From: CBDDBK01 sp965225715
GTDB lineage: Bacteria; Bacteroidota; Bacteroidia; Cytophagales; Flammeovirgaceae
DNA length: 64,000 nt
Reading direction: 5' to 3'
NCBI GenBank assembly: GCA_965225715.1
Contig: CBDDBK010000005.1
Span: 124,001 to 188,000 of the forward strand
Shown here: positions 10,142 through 18,523 of the stretch, one piece after another
Position numbering within the stretch: the stretch's first letter is position 1
Layout of the letters: the number at the start of each line of letters is the position of its first letter
Notes under the pieces: model-generated
Database searches by the model: none
The model's input: the letters and a program-made list of their open reading frames with translations, nothing else
Told to the model about the DNA's origin: nothing
Position numbers and translations under genes: made by a program

Positions 10142-10217
10142 TTAAAATACTGAAAACTAATTTATTAAATCAGAAGATTTAAATAAATTATAACTATTTA
10201 AGTTTTCAGTATTTTAA
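10142..10217. repeat. Long imperfect hairpin
   Basis: Arms TTAAAATACTGAAAACT (10142-10158) and AGTTTTCAGTATTTTAA (10201-10217) are perfectly complementary over 17 bp. Inside, TAATTTATTAAATC and GATTTAAATAAATTA pair around an AGAA loop with one bulged base. The whole 76 bp can fold into one long stem with a ~10-nt bulge. It lies between the hydrolase and an IS4-type remnant and may be a small non-autonomous element or a transcript-end structure. Confidence 0.7.
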
Positions 10218-10231
10218 AAACATATACCGAA

Positions 10232-10768
10232 CTATTCATTAGGATTATAATTTTTAATTACCTTTAATTCAGCGACATAGACAATTTCTAAATTATCTAT
10301 GGTCTCTGCCAAGTTTTGTTTTCTAAAAAAGTGCTCTATCCAGCGATAACTCTCTTTCTCTTTTGCTGAAGCAGCCCGACGATTTTGAAAGGATTTTGAA
10401 GGTTTTAAATCTATTGGTTTTGAAAACCAACCATTTCCCAAAATAAAATAGCATTGCTATAGCTTTAGATCTAAAAGGCCTATAGAAATACCTAAATCAC
10501 TTATTAATAAACTTTTATGTAACAATAAACCTCTGCGATTCTTAAAATTGAGAGGGCCCAAATTAGCCTTTGATTTTTTAGAGGTATAGTCTAATTCCGT
10601 GGTATCGCTGAGGTGTAAGACCCGAATAGATTTTTTTGAATCCTTTGCTTTTAATGATTGATCATCCAGACTTTCCCGATAGTACTTTTGATGATAATGT
10701 AACATCTTCTCCGGAGTGACCTGATGGTTGTGAAAAAAACGATAAGTGGCCTTGCTAGCTGCTAAATC
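10232..10768 (-). pseudogene. IS4-family (Tn5-like) transposase remnant, interrupted by a repeat
   Basis: Minus-strand frames give ASKATYRFFHNHQVTPEKML, then SDTTELDYTSKKSKANLGPL and GLLLHKSLLISDLGISIGLL, and after an interruption AAASAKEKESYRWIEHFF-like sequence ending YVAELKV. These follow the order of Tn5/IS50-type IS4 transposases: the DTT-x-LDYT catalytic Asp region, GLLxH, then ESYRW. The N-terminus and the C-terminal catalytic half are missing. Between GLLDLK and RRAAS lies a ~85-bp dispersed repeat (10384-10470), which also brings the stop. The element is dead and has been secondarily invaded. The apparent Met of the downstream fragment lies inside the repeat and is not a real start. 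Confidence 0.8.
10384..10470 (+). repeat. Dispersed repeat, copy j, nested in a transposase remnant
   Basis: TTTTGAAAGGATTTTGAAGG, TATTGGTTTTGAAAACCAAC and AAATAAAATAGCATTGCTAT align end to end with the intergenic copies. It sits inside the IS4-type transposase pseudogene and splits the coding sequence between GLLDLK and RRAAS. No target duplication is obvious. Confidence 0.75.
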
Positions 10769-10876
10769 TGCTCAATTATAGCATTATACAGTCGAAAATA
10801 GGCAAATATTTAACAAAAAATTTACATTAAATATTTGATTTATAATGTTATAGATCAATATATAAAATCTATAAAT

Positions 10877-11057
10877 TCAATTGTAAAGTGGTATTAGTCC
10901 TTTTTGATAGCCCCGATAACTCAGTTCAATGAGGGGCTATAAACTGGCGCCCGCAGGTTGTACTCTGATAATTTTGCTTCTTCATTTTATTTATTCCATT
11001 TTTTCTTATATCTTTCCCATCACATTTTGGGCATTTTAGGATTATTTCTATCGTCAT
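10877..11057 (-). pseudogene. IS1-family InsA-like transposase fragment
   Basis: From an ATG at 11057 the minus strand reads MTIEIILKCPKCDGKDIRKN and then CGRQFIAPH. A stop follows, and in the next frame ELSYRGYQKGLIPLYN. This is the zinc-ribbon CPxC...CGRQF head and ELxYRG segment of IS1-type InsA, broken by one frameshift and cut off afterwards. The catalytic InsB part is absent. The GC-rich inverted repeat TAGCCCC/GGGGCTA at about 10908-10939 lies inside this coding remnant. The remaining DNA from 10470 to 11223 shows nothing else recognisable. Confidence 0.7.
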
Positions 11058-11223
11058 TTTGTCTTATTTAAATGAAACAAATGAACAAATTTAACTCTAA
11101 ATGTCTGAATATCAAAAGTGTTTTCTTAAATCATATATTCTACAACACCACCTGGTATTCTAATGTTCTGATGATGTTACGTAAAACTTATTTATATAAT
11201 ATTTAATCTTAAAGTAAAAAGGT

Positions 11224-12372
11224 ATGCAACTAAAAGAAGTTAAAACTGCTTCAACACTTAATAAGTTTTCATATCTTCCCCATGAGATTTATGAAGATTA
11301 TCCTAACTATGTTCATCCTATACAAAAAGAAATAGAAGGTATTTTTGATCCGTCTGTAAATAAAAAAGCTCAAAAAGGCATGTATAAACGATGGATATTA
11401 GAAACGAAGCAAGGTAAAATTATAGGACGAATAGCAGCTTTTATAGATATTCAAAGTTCCCGATTAGAAAAACAACCTACTGGAGGTGTTGGATTCTTCG
11501 AATGTATAGATAATCAAACCGCGGCTAATATACTTTTTCAAGTTGCCGAAGACTTTTTAAAAAATAAAGGTATGGAAGCTATGGATGGTCCTATTAATTT
11601 TGGTAACCGTTCTGCTTGGTGGGGATTGTTGGTTAAAGGTTTTGAAAATATACCTACTTTTAGAATGAATTATAATCCACCTTATTATAAAAAATTATTT
11701 GAAAATTATGGTTTTCAGGTTTATTTTAATCAATATTCTTATGATATGGGAATTGGTATACCAGACCGAGTATTTAGAATTACCAAAAGAATATTAGCTA
11801 ATCCTGATTATGATTGTCGCCATGTGGAACGCAGCCAAATAGATAAATTCAGTGCTGATTTTAAAACAATATATGATCAAGCTTGGGTAAAACATGGTGT
11901 GGACCCAATTAAAAAACAAGAGGTTAGCGATTTTATTAAAGAACTTCGTTATTTTATAGATTTAGATATTATATATTTTGCTTATTATAAAAATCAACCT
12001 ATTAGCTTTTTTGTAGTTTTACCTGATATTAATCACATTCTTAAATATCTAAAAGGTAATTTTAATTTTTGGAATAAGTTAAAAATGTTTTGGTACAGTA
12101 GAATCAAACCAGTAAAAAAAATATATGGTTTAGTTTTTGGAACTGTACCTGAATTTCAAGCTAAAGGCATAGAAGCTGCCTTAATCGTATCTATTTATAA
12201 TAAAGTAAAAACTAAAAGGTATAATGCTTTTGAAATGAATTGGATAGGTGATTTTCATAAACGTATGATGACTTTTGCAAATATATTTGCAGAACGTAAA
12301 GTTAAAACACATTCAACCTATAGAAAATTATTTGATCCTAATAAACCTTTTGAAAGACACCCAGATATATAA
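11224..12372 (+). CDS. GNAT-like acyltransferase family protein
   Basis: The product has 382 residues and no signal peptide. It resembles the large Bacteroidota family annotated as GNAT-fold N-acetyltransferase-like. An N-terminal region includes GRIAAFID at ~57-64, a GNAT beta-strand-type segment, then DGPINFGNRSAWWGLLVKGF at ~120-140, which is highly characteristic of that family, and a C-terminal region with FGTVPEFQAKGIEAALIVSI at ~307-326 resembling the acyl-CoA pyrophosphate-binding loop of GNATs. Substrate is unknown. Flanked by an IS1 fragment upstream and an IS5 remnant beginning 28 bp after its stop. Confidence 0.75.
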   Translation: MQLKEVKTASTLNKFSYLPHEIYEDYPNYVHPIQKEIEGIFDPSVNKKAQKGMYKRWILETKQGKIIGRIAAFIDIQSSRLEKQPTGGVGFFECIDNQTAANILFQVAEDFLKNKGMEAMDGPINFGNRSAWWGLLVKGFENIPTFRMNYNPPYYKKLFENYGFQVYFNQYSYDMGIGIPDRVFRITKRILANPDYDCRHVERSQIDKFSADFKTIYDQAWVKHGVDPIKKQEVSDFIKELRYFIDLDIIYFAYYKNQPISFFVVLPDINHILKYLKGNFNFWNKLKMFWYSRIKPVKKIYGLVFGTVPEFQAKGIEAALIVSIYNKVKTKRYNAFEMNWIGDFHKRMMTFANIFAERKVKTHSTYRKLFDPNKPFERHPDI

Positions 12373-12400
12373 ACAAGACATTTAAAATTATCTATTATAA

Positions 12401-13099
12401 GAAACTGTTTAAGTTTTTTATAATCTATTGACCATCAGCTTAACCATACATAACTTAATCATAGTTTCAGAAGTGCTAGGATGGCGCTCAAAATCTTTGC
12501 TTAAGCATCTATAACTTTCAAACCAGCTGAATGCTCGCTCTACAACCCAACGCTTAGGAATCACTTGAAAGCCCTTCCCGGCATACTTAACTATCCTAAT
12601 TTCTAAAACCAATTGTAATTTCTTCTTGACCTCATCAATCAAATCGCCTCGATAAGCACCATCAGCAAAAATAACCTTTAAGCGATTAAAACGACCTTTC
12701 AAAAAATTTAAACCCTCAAAAGCACCTTTACTATCATGTCGCCTGACGGTTTGCCTTTTTTCGAATCTCTTCTCGAAGCTTGTCATTTAACTCATTTATC
12801 AGACCCTCATCTCGCCATTTCATGAAATAATAGTATACCGTCTGATAAGGTGGCTAATCTTCTGGCAACATAGGCCACTGACAACCTGTCTTTAGCAGGT
12901 AAAAAATAGCGTTTAAAAAAATAGCGCGTAATTTGTACTTGCGTTTTCTGTCATCTTCGATTAAATCACTTATCTTTGCCCAGTGCTTATCGGTTAAATC
13001 TGTTGGATAGGACATTTGAAATTAGTTGTTGAAACAAATCTCAAAAATAATCTTTTTCAACGATTTAGCCATAACCAAAATTAAAACTTAAACAGTTTC
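12401..13099. mobile_element. IS5-family element, defective, with terminal inverted repeats
   Basis: Perfect 17-bp terminal repeats: GAAACTGTTTAAGTTTT at 12401-12417 and its complement at 13083-13099. Both ends are flanked by TAA (12398-12400 and 13100-13102), fitting a 3-bp target duplication. The total of 699 bp is shorter than a full IS5-type element because the transposase has an internal deletion. It landed between the acyltransferase gene and metF, leaving 18 bp between its right end and the metF ATG. Confidence 0.85.
12418..13015 (-). pseudogene. IS5-family transposase, broken
   Basis: From ATG 13015 the minus strand reads MSYPTDLTDKHWAKISDLIE, then LLKTGCQWPMLPED, a TAG where tryptophan is expected, and PPYQTVYYYFMKWRDEGLIN. 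The frame then changes and most of the first catalytic region is missing. It resumes with DSKGAFEGLNFLKGRFNRLK, FADGAYRG (second DDE Asp) and RWVVERAFSWFESYRCLSKD (Glu region). This is the IS427-like layout of IS5 transposases with a nonsense codon, a frameshift and a deletion, so it is inactive. It lies inside the element bounded by inverted repeats. Confidence 0.85.
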
Positions 13100-13117
13100 T
13101 AATTTCAAATTAAAAAA

Positions 13118-14074
13118 ATGAATGTTATAGAATCGATAGATCAGCGGGGTAAAAAAACACTTTTTTCTTTTGAGATTTTACCGCCTTTAAAGGGACAAAG
13201 TTTTAACCATATTTGCAATAGTTTAGATCCGTTGATAGAACTCAACCCATCTTTTATTAATGTTACTTATCATAGAGAAGAATATGTTTATAAAAAACAT
13301 GAAAGGGGACTTTTAGAAAAACAAACCATCCGCAAAAGACCAGGTACAGTTGGTATTTGCGCAGCTATCATGAATAAATACCAAATTGATACGGTGCCAC
13401 ATATTATTTGTGGGGGTTTCACGAAAGAAGAAACTGAAAATGCTTTGATAGATCTTCATTTTTTAGGTATTAATAATATTCTAGCCTTGCGAGGCGACCC
13501 AATAAAAAGCGAAAAATTTTTTATACCTGAAGAAAATGGACATGCCCATGCCGACGAATTAATTAAACAAATCATTGACATGAATAAAGGGGTATATCTA
13601 AATGAAAATTTGGAAAATACTGCAAAAACAGATTTTTGTATTGGGGTAGCAGGCTATCCTGAGAAACATTATGAATCTCCAAATCCCGATATCGACCTAA
13701 TAACCTTGAAACGAAAACAGGATTTGGGTGCTTCTTATATAGTCACACAATTATTTTTTGAAAATCAAAAGTTTTTTGATTTTCATAGGCGTTGTCGAGA
13801 TTTCGGCATCACTATTCCGATTATACCCGGTTTAAAACCTATATCTATTTTCAAACATTTAACTATTTTGCCTAGTTTTTTTTATGTTGATATTCCTCAA
13901 GATTTATTTTTAGCTGTCAAAGCCTGTAAAACGAATCAAGCGGTTAGAGAAGTAGGTATAGAATGGTGTATCGAACAATCTAAAGCTTTAGCAAAATTTG
14001 GAGTACCTTGTTTACATTATTATTCTATGGGTAAGGCTATAAGCGTTCAGAAAATAGCTAAAGAGGTTTTCTAA
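13118..14074 (+). CDS. metF: 5,10-methylenetetrahydrofolate reductase
   Basis: Flavoenzyme reducing methylene-THF to methyl-THF for methionine synthesis. The protein has 318 residues. Seen: SFEILPP near residue 17 (E. coli has FEFFPP), INVTYH at ~47-52, the NILALRGDP motif at ~121-129, and a C-terminal region with QLFFE, all typical of the MetF barrel. The start ATG lies 18 bp from an IS5 remnant end, so the native promoter was probably displaced and transcription may start within the IS. The stop overlaps a short AT-rich hairpin. Confidence 0.95.
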   Translation: MNVIESIDQRGKKTLFSFEILPPLKGQSFNHICNSLDPLIELNPSFINVTYHREEYVYKKHERGLLEKQTIRKRPGTVGICAAIMNKYQIDTVPHIICGGFTKEETENALIDLHFLGINNILALRGDPIKSEKFFIPEENGHAHADELIKQIIDMNKGVYLNENLENTAKTDFCIGVAGYPEKHYESPNPDIDLITLKRKQDLGASYIVTQLFFENQKFFDFHRRCRDFGITIPIIPGLKPISIFKHLTILPSFFYVDIPQDLFLAVKACKTNQAVREVGIEWCIEQSKALAKFGVPCLHYYSMGKAISVQKIAKEVF

Positions 14075-14095
14075 AAAATTGTTAATTAATTTTTT
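14073..14095 (+). terminator. Possible metF terminator
   Basis: AAAAAATT and AATTTTTT pair over 8 bp around a 7-nt loop, starting inside the metF stop codon and ending in a run of T. It is all A/T and therefore weak; position is the main argument. Confidence 0.4.
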
Positions 14096-14097
14096 TA

Positions 14098-14150
14098 TAA
14101 TACCAATAGATTAGAATCCGAAAAACTCTCTTTTTTCAAGTAACCTGTAT
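14098..14150 (-). repeat. Dispersed intergenic repeat, copy g (partial)
   Basis: The minus strand reads GGTTACTTGAAAAAAGAGAG, TTTTTCGGATTCTAATCTAT and TGGTA. It is nearly identical to the first half of the copy at 18419-18515; the second half is missing. Confidence 0.7.
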
Positions 14151-14187
14151 ATTTTATAAAAGACAAAGTTAAACTATCATTTTAGCA

Positions 14188-14575
14188 CTACTTTTTTTCG
14201 CCTAAATCTTTTTCTAATTTCTCAATTTTTAATTGAAGATTGGTATTTTGCTCTTTTAAAATAGCATTTTCACGAATAAGCCTTTCATAAATTTCAAAAA
14301 ACTTATCGGGAAATTGATTATGAATTGTGCCAAATGGAGCACTACTATCATGGTTCTTATTATTTATTATCTGTAAAAATAATTGTTCCTTCCTCAGAAA
14401 TTAACTCAAGGGGTTAATATTTAATATTTTTGCAATATCATCAATAGCACGCCAAGTTAGCTCTGTTTCCCCATTTTCCAAACGTGCATTAAGAAGTTCG
14501 GCTTGTTTGAAGTTCATCCGCCATATTCTCCTGAGAGAACCCTTTATCCAATCGTAACTTTCTGATTTTATCAAC
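14188..14575 (-). pseudogene. Broken XRE-family regulator related to the 38.8/41.9 kb genes
   Basis: Minus-strand pieces read VDKIRKLRLDKGFSQENMAD, then after a frameshift NARLENGETELTWRAIDDIA and KILNINPLS, a stop, SEEGTIIFTDNK, further stops, and finally a coiled coil (FEIYERLIRENAILKEQNTN). This matches, segment by segment, the intact XRE proteins at 38765 and 41879: HTH, LTWKTIDDIAKIL, LVSEKD, HNYLPEKLL, coiled coil. It lacks a start codon. It is a decayed third member of that regulator family, 24 kb from the peptide locus. The surrounding 14150-14855 DNA shows no other gene. Confidence 0.75.
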
Positions 14576-14855
14576 TTATAAAGACTTTTTAGTTTTGCAA
14601 CTATCAAAGCCAAACAGTTGGCAAATTATAATTTTTTATTTTATAAACTTAAATTTTTAAGAATTATATTTAATTTTTTTCTTATACTTGGTTTTACTCT
14701 TTTTTTACTATAGTTTTAAAAGAACAGTTGCTCAAAAGCCAGATATAAAACTGAAAAAACAATACAAAAATAGGGTTTAATTTAATTGGCTAGATAGTCT
14801 AAAATTATTATTTCTATTTATTTTTTATTTATAAATATTTAAATACCAATATATT

Positions 14856-15716
14856 ATGCATAAATACTTTTTTATTTCTTTTCTCTTTCTTTTTCTTTCA
14901 AAAATTCAAGCTCAAGACATTAAAGGTGTTGCCAAATACATGAGGGTTGTAAAAAGCCAAACAGATATAGAAAATGATCTAGTAGGACAAATGACGGAAA
15001 CTTATCTTTATTTTGATCAAAACAAGTCTATGTATAAATATTTTAAGAAAAAAAATAAGGAAAAAAGCAATAGAACATCGGAACTTTTCTATAAAGCAAA
15101 TGCAACAGATGCCGAATTAAAGGAGTTACATAAAGATGATATGGAAATATTACCTAGTAACTCTGGGGCTGATCCGGTATTTAAAGATAAACTGGGGCAC
15201 TTAAACTATAAAAATTTTTCCAAAAGAAAGATGATTACACGAGAGATACCGCCTATATCAGCCAGAAGCACTGAATTTTATATTATAGAAGAACCTTTAC
15301 CGGATTTAGATTGGAAGATTCTGGAAGGGAAAAAACAGATCGGACAGTTTTTTTGTCGACAAGCGACGGTGTCTTTTAGAGGAAGGGATTATGAAGCTTG
15401 GTTTACGCTGGATATACCTGTTAGCACAGGACCTTGGAAATTTTGGGGCTTACCCGGCTTAATTTTGGAAATAAAAAGTCTGGATCAAAGAATCGCTTTT
15501 AAGGTTCGATATGTTAAAATACCTTATGATATTGATCCAATTTATTTTCCTAAAACACCCAAAAGAGAGAAACAACTTAGTTTGAATGAATACATACAAG
15601 AGGTTAAAAGAAAAAAACAGATAATATATTATGAGTCTATTGTCGATGAAAATTCTTCTGTAAAAAGGGATTATGAAAGCGCAGATATAGAAAACATATT
15701 TCAACTTGACCGGTAA
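14856..15716 (+). CDS. GLPGLI family protein
   Basis: The product has 286 residues with a Sec signal peptide (residues 1-19, ending IQAQ). The C-terminal half contains GPWKFWGLPGLILEI at ~195-210, the motif that names this Bacteroidota-specific family (TIGR01200). The function of the family is not established; members are secreted beta-rich proteins, often near TonB receptors. An AWFTLDIPVSTGPW stretch just before the motif is also typical. Single gene; a dispersed repeat follows its stop. Confidence 0.85.
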   Translation: MHKYFFISFLFLFLSKIQAQDIKGVAKYMRVVKSQTDIENDLVGQMTETYLYFDQNKSMYKYFKKKNKEKSNRTSELFYKANATDAELKELHKDDMEILPSNSGADPVFKDKLGHLNYKNFSKRKMITREIPPISARSTEFYIIEEPLPDLDWKILEGKKQIGQFFCRQATVSFRGRDYEAWFTLDIPVSTGPWKFWGLPGLILEIKSLDQRIAFKVRYVKIPYDIDPIYFPKTPKREKQLSLNEYIQEVKRKKQIIYYESIVDENSSVKRDYESADIENIFQLDR

Positions 15717-15729
15717 GGTGTCTAACATT

Positions 15730-15792
15730 ATTCCATTTGAAAAAAGAATTTTGGGCACTTTTAAAGTGTTGATTATTACTATAAAGAAATAA
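15730..15792 (+). repeat. Dispersed intergenic repeat, copy e (degenerate)
   Basis: CATTTGAAAAAAGAATTTTG and AAAGTGTTGATTATTACTAT match the first two blocks of the family; the 3' block is eroded. It lies between two convergent genes. Confidence 0.5.
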
Positions 15793-15795
15793 ACA

Positions 15796-17361
15796 TTAGC
15801 GCTCTTTGGGTACAGCCATAATAACTTCTTCGCGTTCTATGATAACCTGCCCAATGGCCATATTTTTATTTTTACGCACATATTTGCGTAAACAATAGCT
15901 TACAGGCGCAATATTTTCATGTTTTCGAGATGAATAGGCTGCTGCCCAGCTTGCGGCCTCTTCTATAATTTTTTTGGTATAATCTTTATGACTAGCTAAT
16001 TTAACAATCACGTGAGAGCCTTTAGAATCTTTAGCATGCAGCCAAAGGTCATTTTTATGGCTATGAGACCTTAACAATTCATCATTATCTTTAGCACTTT
16101 TTCCTATCCATATCAAAAAACCATCAAAAGTAATTTCCCGATAAGGCACATGTTTGGTTTGTTGAGGTTTTTGTGTATTGGTTTTTATAGATTTATAATA
16201 TGTATAACGACGTAAAGATTTTAAATCTCTGAAGTCTGAAATTTCTTTTAGGATAATTTTCAATTTTAAAAGCCATTCTTTTTTAGATGCTATATTTTGT
16301 TCAAGTATTTGAATAGCAATTTTTTCATTTTTAGCTTTCTGGTAATACTTAGCCGCATTTTTTTGAGGCGATAGATGAGGTACTAATTTAACGGTTGTGT
16401 TTTTTTGAGTATAAAAATTTAATAAGCTAACTTCAGAACTATAAGCAGGGATTTCATTTAAGTTAGCCATTAAGATATCTCCCATAACCCGATAGTGGTT
16501 TTCACTTTGGAGATTCTTAAGGTTTTTTTGAGTGTTTAATAGGTATTTTTGGGTTCTATTATAATCTTTTTGAAAAATTTTTAGCAAATTATTTTTCTCA
16601 TTTTTCAATTGGTTATCCACTACATAAATATTAAAAAAACGCGTATAAGCTTCTAAAATATTTTTAGTTTCTAAAATAATTTCTCCCAAAGGATAAAACA
16701 ACATTTTTATTTTATTATCCAATCGCACAATATAGTATTTTGGTTTTTCTATATATTTTAAAAACACTTGAAAAGCCTCCCATTTTTCTAAACTTTCCGA
16801 GTCTTTAAAACTTTTATTTTTGCGTTTATCGAACCAGTCTAAGATGGTTTTATTCAAACTTGGAAGTATTTCTAAATAACCATATTCTTGAATGTTTTTT
16901 AAAGATATAGACTTTCTAATCTTTATTATATCCCGAAGAGATTTTTCCATATCAAATTTTTCATTTTTTTTAAAGAGTCTATTTACCTTATTATTTTTCA
17001 AAAAAATGAGGTTATTGTTTTTTCCAAAAGCCTGAATAAGAAACAAATAATTTTTTTCAAAGTTAAGACCTATATAGCGTTCTTGTTCAAAAATACTAAG
17101 TCCAACTATTTTTTTATTGATAAGTTCATCAAATAAATTGATACTGTTTCTTTTTGATCGGCAGAAATCAGTCGGGAAAGATAATAGAGTAGTATCGGGT
17201 AATAACAATATTTTAATCCATAATTGTTCGTTATTTTTAAGTAAAATACGCATAACAAGCTCATCTTTAATCATACTAAAGCATTCTTTTAGAATAGCTT
17301 CTTTTAAAATAAAATTGAGTTCAATGCTTAAATTTCTAAAAAAATAATAATTATTATGCAT
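15796..17361 (-). CDS. rqcH: NFACT-family ribosome quality-control protein (RqcH-like)
   Basis: Homologue of Rqc2/RqcH/Tae2, which binds stalled 50S subunits and recruits Ala-tRNA for C-terminal tailing. The start is placed at the second Met (MHNNYYF), the usual Bacteroidota N-terminus; an upstream ATG would add two residues. The NFACT-N region is residues 1-~200, a long coiled coil spans ~260-370, and the C-terminal NFACT-R domain begins with TFDGFLIWIGKSAKDND and includes DLWLHAKDSKGSHVIVK. About 521 residues, normal length. Older annotation would call it a fibronectin-binding protein. Single gene, convergent with the GLPGLI gene. Confidence 0.88.
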   Translation of the reverse strand: MHNNYYFFRNLSIELNFILKEAILKECFSMIKDELVMRILLKNNEQLWIKILLLPDTTLLSFPTDFCRSKRNSINLFDELINKKIVGLSIFEQERYIGLNFEKNYLFLIQAFGKNNNLIFLKNNKVNRLFKKNEKFDMEKSLRDIIKIRKSISLKNIQEYGYLEILPSLNKTILDWFDKRKNKSFKDSESLEKWEAFQVFLKYIEKPKYYIVRLDNKIKMLFYPLGEIILETKNILEAYTRFFNIYVVDNQLKNEKNNLLKIFQKDYNRTQKYLLNTQKNLKNLQSENHYRVMGDILMANLNEIPAYSSEVSLLNFYTQKNTTVKLVPHLSPQKNAAKYYQKAKNEKIAIQILEQNIASKKEWLLKLKIILKEISDFRDLKSLRRYTYYKSIKTNTQKPQQTKHVPYREITFDGFLIWIGKSAKDNDELLRSHSHKNDLWLHAKDSKGSHVIVKLASHKDYTKKIIEEAASWAAAYSSRKHENIAPVSYCLRKYVRKNKNMAIGQVIIEREEVIMAVPKER

Positions 17362-17627
17362 GGGCATTAGTTGTAATTAATTTTTTAAATAATATGTTAC
17401 TAAAATTGTTTAATTGCTTCTAAATAAATCATTAATTTTGTCCCAATATTTGAGCTCCTATAAAGAGTATTTTAAAAAAATTAACTGCTTAGTTACAAAT
17501 AGATTATACGATTATTTCCTATTTTATTTTTGCTATTATAAATTTTAAAAAATGATTATAAAAACTTATATACTCTTTTATGTATCAGCATATTACAATC
17601 TTTTTTTAATATAAAAAGCCAGATCTT

Positions 17628-18374
17628 ATGAGAACATGGCAGGCAAAAATTCTATTTGTTTTTAGTGTTTTAGTTAGTCTTTCCTTATCCAAAGGGATAA
17701 CAAACAAAAAGTTACAAGGTAAAGTTAAGTCTATAAAAGAATCTACTTATCAAGCTCTTGATAAATTTAATAAAATTATTGAAGGGTCGTTTAAAGGTGG
17801 GTATCATTTGATGTTTGATATAGAAGGTAATATTATCGAAGAAAATTACTACAATTCAAAAAGAAAATTAAGCAAAAAATGGATTTATAAGTATGATTAT
17901 CAAGGAAATCCAACTGAAATTGATGTTTATGGCTCAAATGGAAAATTTAAAGATTCTTATTATTGGATTTATAAATATAACGATGAAGGTCATGTCATAG
18001 AAGCTCATAATACTATATTTATTTACAAAAAAACAACTTACCAATACAATAGTAAGGGCTATATTACTGAAGAAAATAATTATTTAAAAAATGATGTAAG
18101 CCTATTTAGATTAGAATATGAGTATGATGAACAAGGTAATATCCTAAAAATAAACAAATACGATGAACTTCAAATGGATACTACTGTTTGGCTTTATAAA
18201 TATGATAGTATAGGAACTAAGATTATGGAACATTGTTACAATTCGGATTATAGTATTGATGTTGAATACACTTATAAGTATCAGTATGATGACCAAAACA
18301 ATTGGATTAGAGGAGTGAGCTATAAAAATTACCTTTCTTACGAAATTATTAAAAGAGAGATTATGTATTATTAA
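17628..18374 (+). CDS. Secreted YD-repeat (RHS-like) protein
   Basis: The product has 248 residues with an N-terminal signal peptide (~1-22). From residue ~60 on it is built of ~20-residue beta-hairpin repeats with the pattern YKYDxxGNxxEIxxY, as in RHS/YD repeats. At least seven units can be counted, for example YKYDYQGNPTEID and YEYDEQGNILKIN. There is no C-terminal toxin domain. It is probably an exported beta-solenoid-like protein; small proteins of this type are frequent in Bacteroidota and have no defined role. Single gene. Confidence 0.7.
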   Translation: MRTWQAKILFVFSVLVSLSLSKGITNKKLQGKVKSIKESTYQALDKFNKIIEGSFKGGYHLMFDIEGNIIEENYYNSKRKLSKKWIYKYDYQGNPTEIDVYGSNGKFKDSYYWIYKYNDEGHVIEAHNTIFIYKKTTYQYNSKGYITEENNYLKNDVSLFRLEYEYDEQGNILKINKYDELQMDTTVWLYKYDSIGTKIMEHCYNSDYSIDVEYTYKYQYDDQNNWIRGVSYKNYLSYEIIKREIMYY

Positions 18375-18418
18375 TGTATTTTTTTACAAAAAAAATGCAG
18401 TCAGGCTTTTTAATTGTA

Positions 18419-18515
18419 CTCAGGTTACTTGAAAAAGAGCGTTTTTCGGATTCTAACCTATTGGTATTGAAACTTAATGTTTCGAAAAATAAAATAGCTT
18501 TGCTATACCTAAAAA
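18419..18515 (+). repeat. Dispersed intergenic repeat, copy f (full length)
   Basis: GGTTACTTGAAAAAGAGCGT, CTATTGGTATTGAAACTTAA and AAATAAAATAGCTTTGCTAT in order. It is one of the best full-length copies and lies between two convergent genes. Confidence 0.7.
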
Positions 18516-18523
18516 TGCTTCTA

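Noticed and set aside
10905..10945. GC-rich hairpin TAGCCCC/GGGGCTA as a terminator
   Set aside because: It falls inside the IS1-type transposase remnant (codons around QFIAP and ELSYRG) and has no T run, so coding origin explains it.
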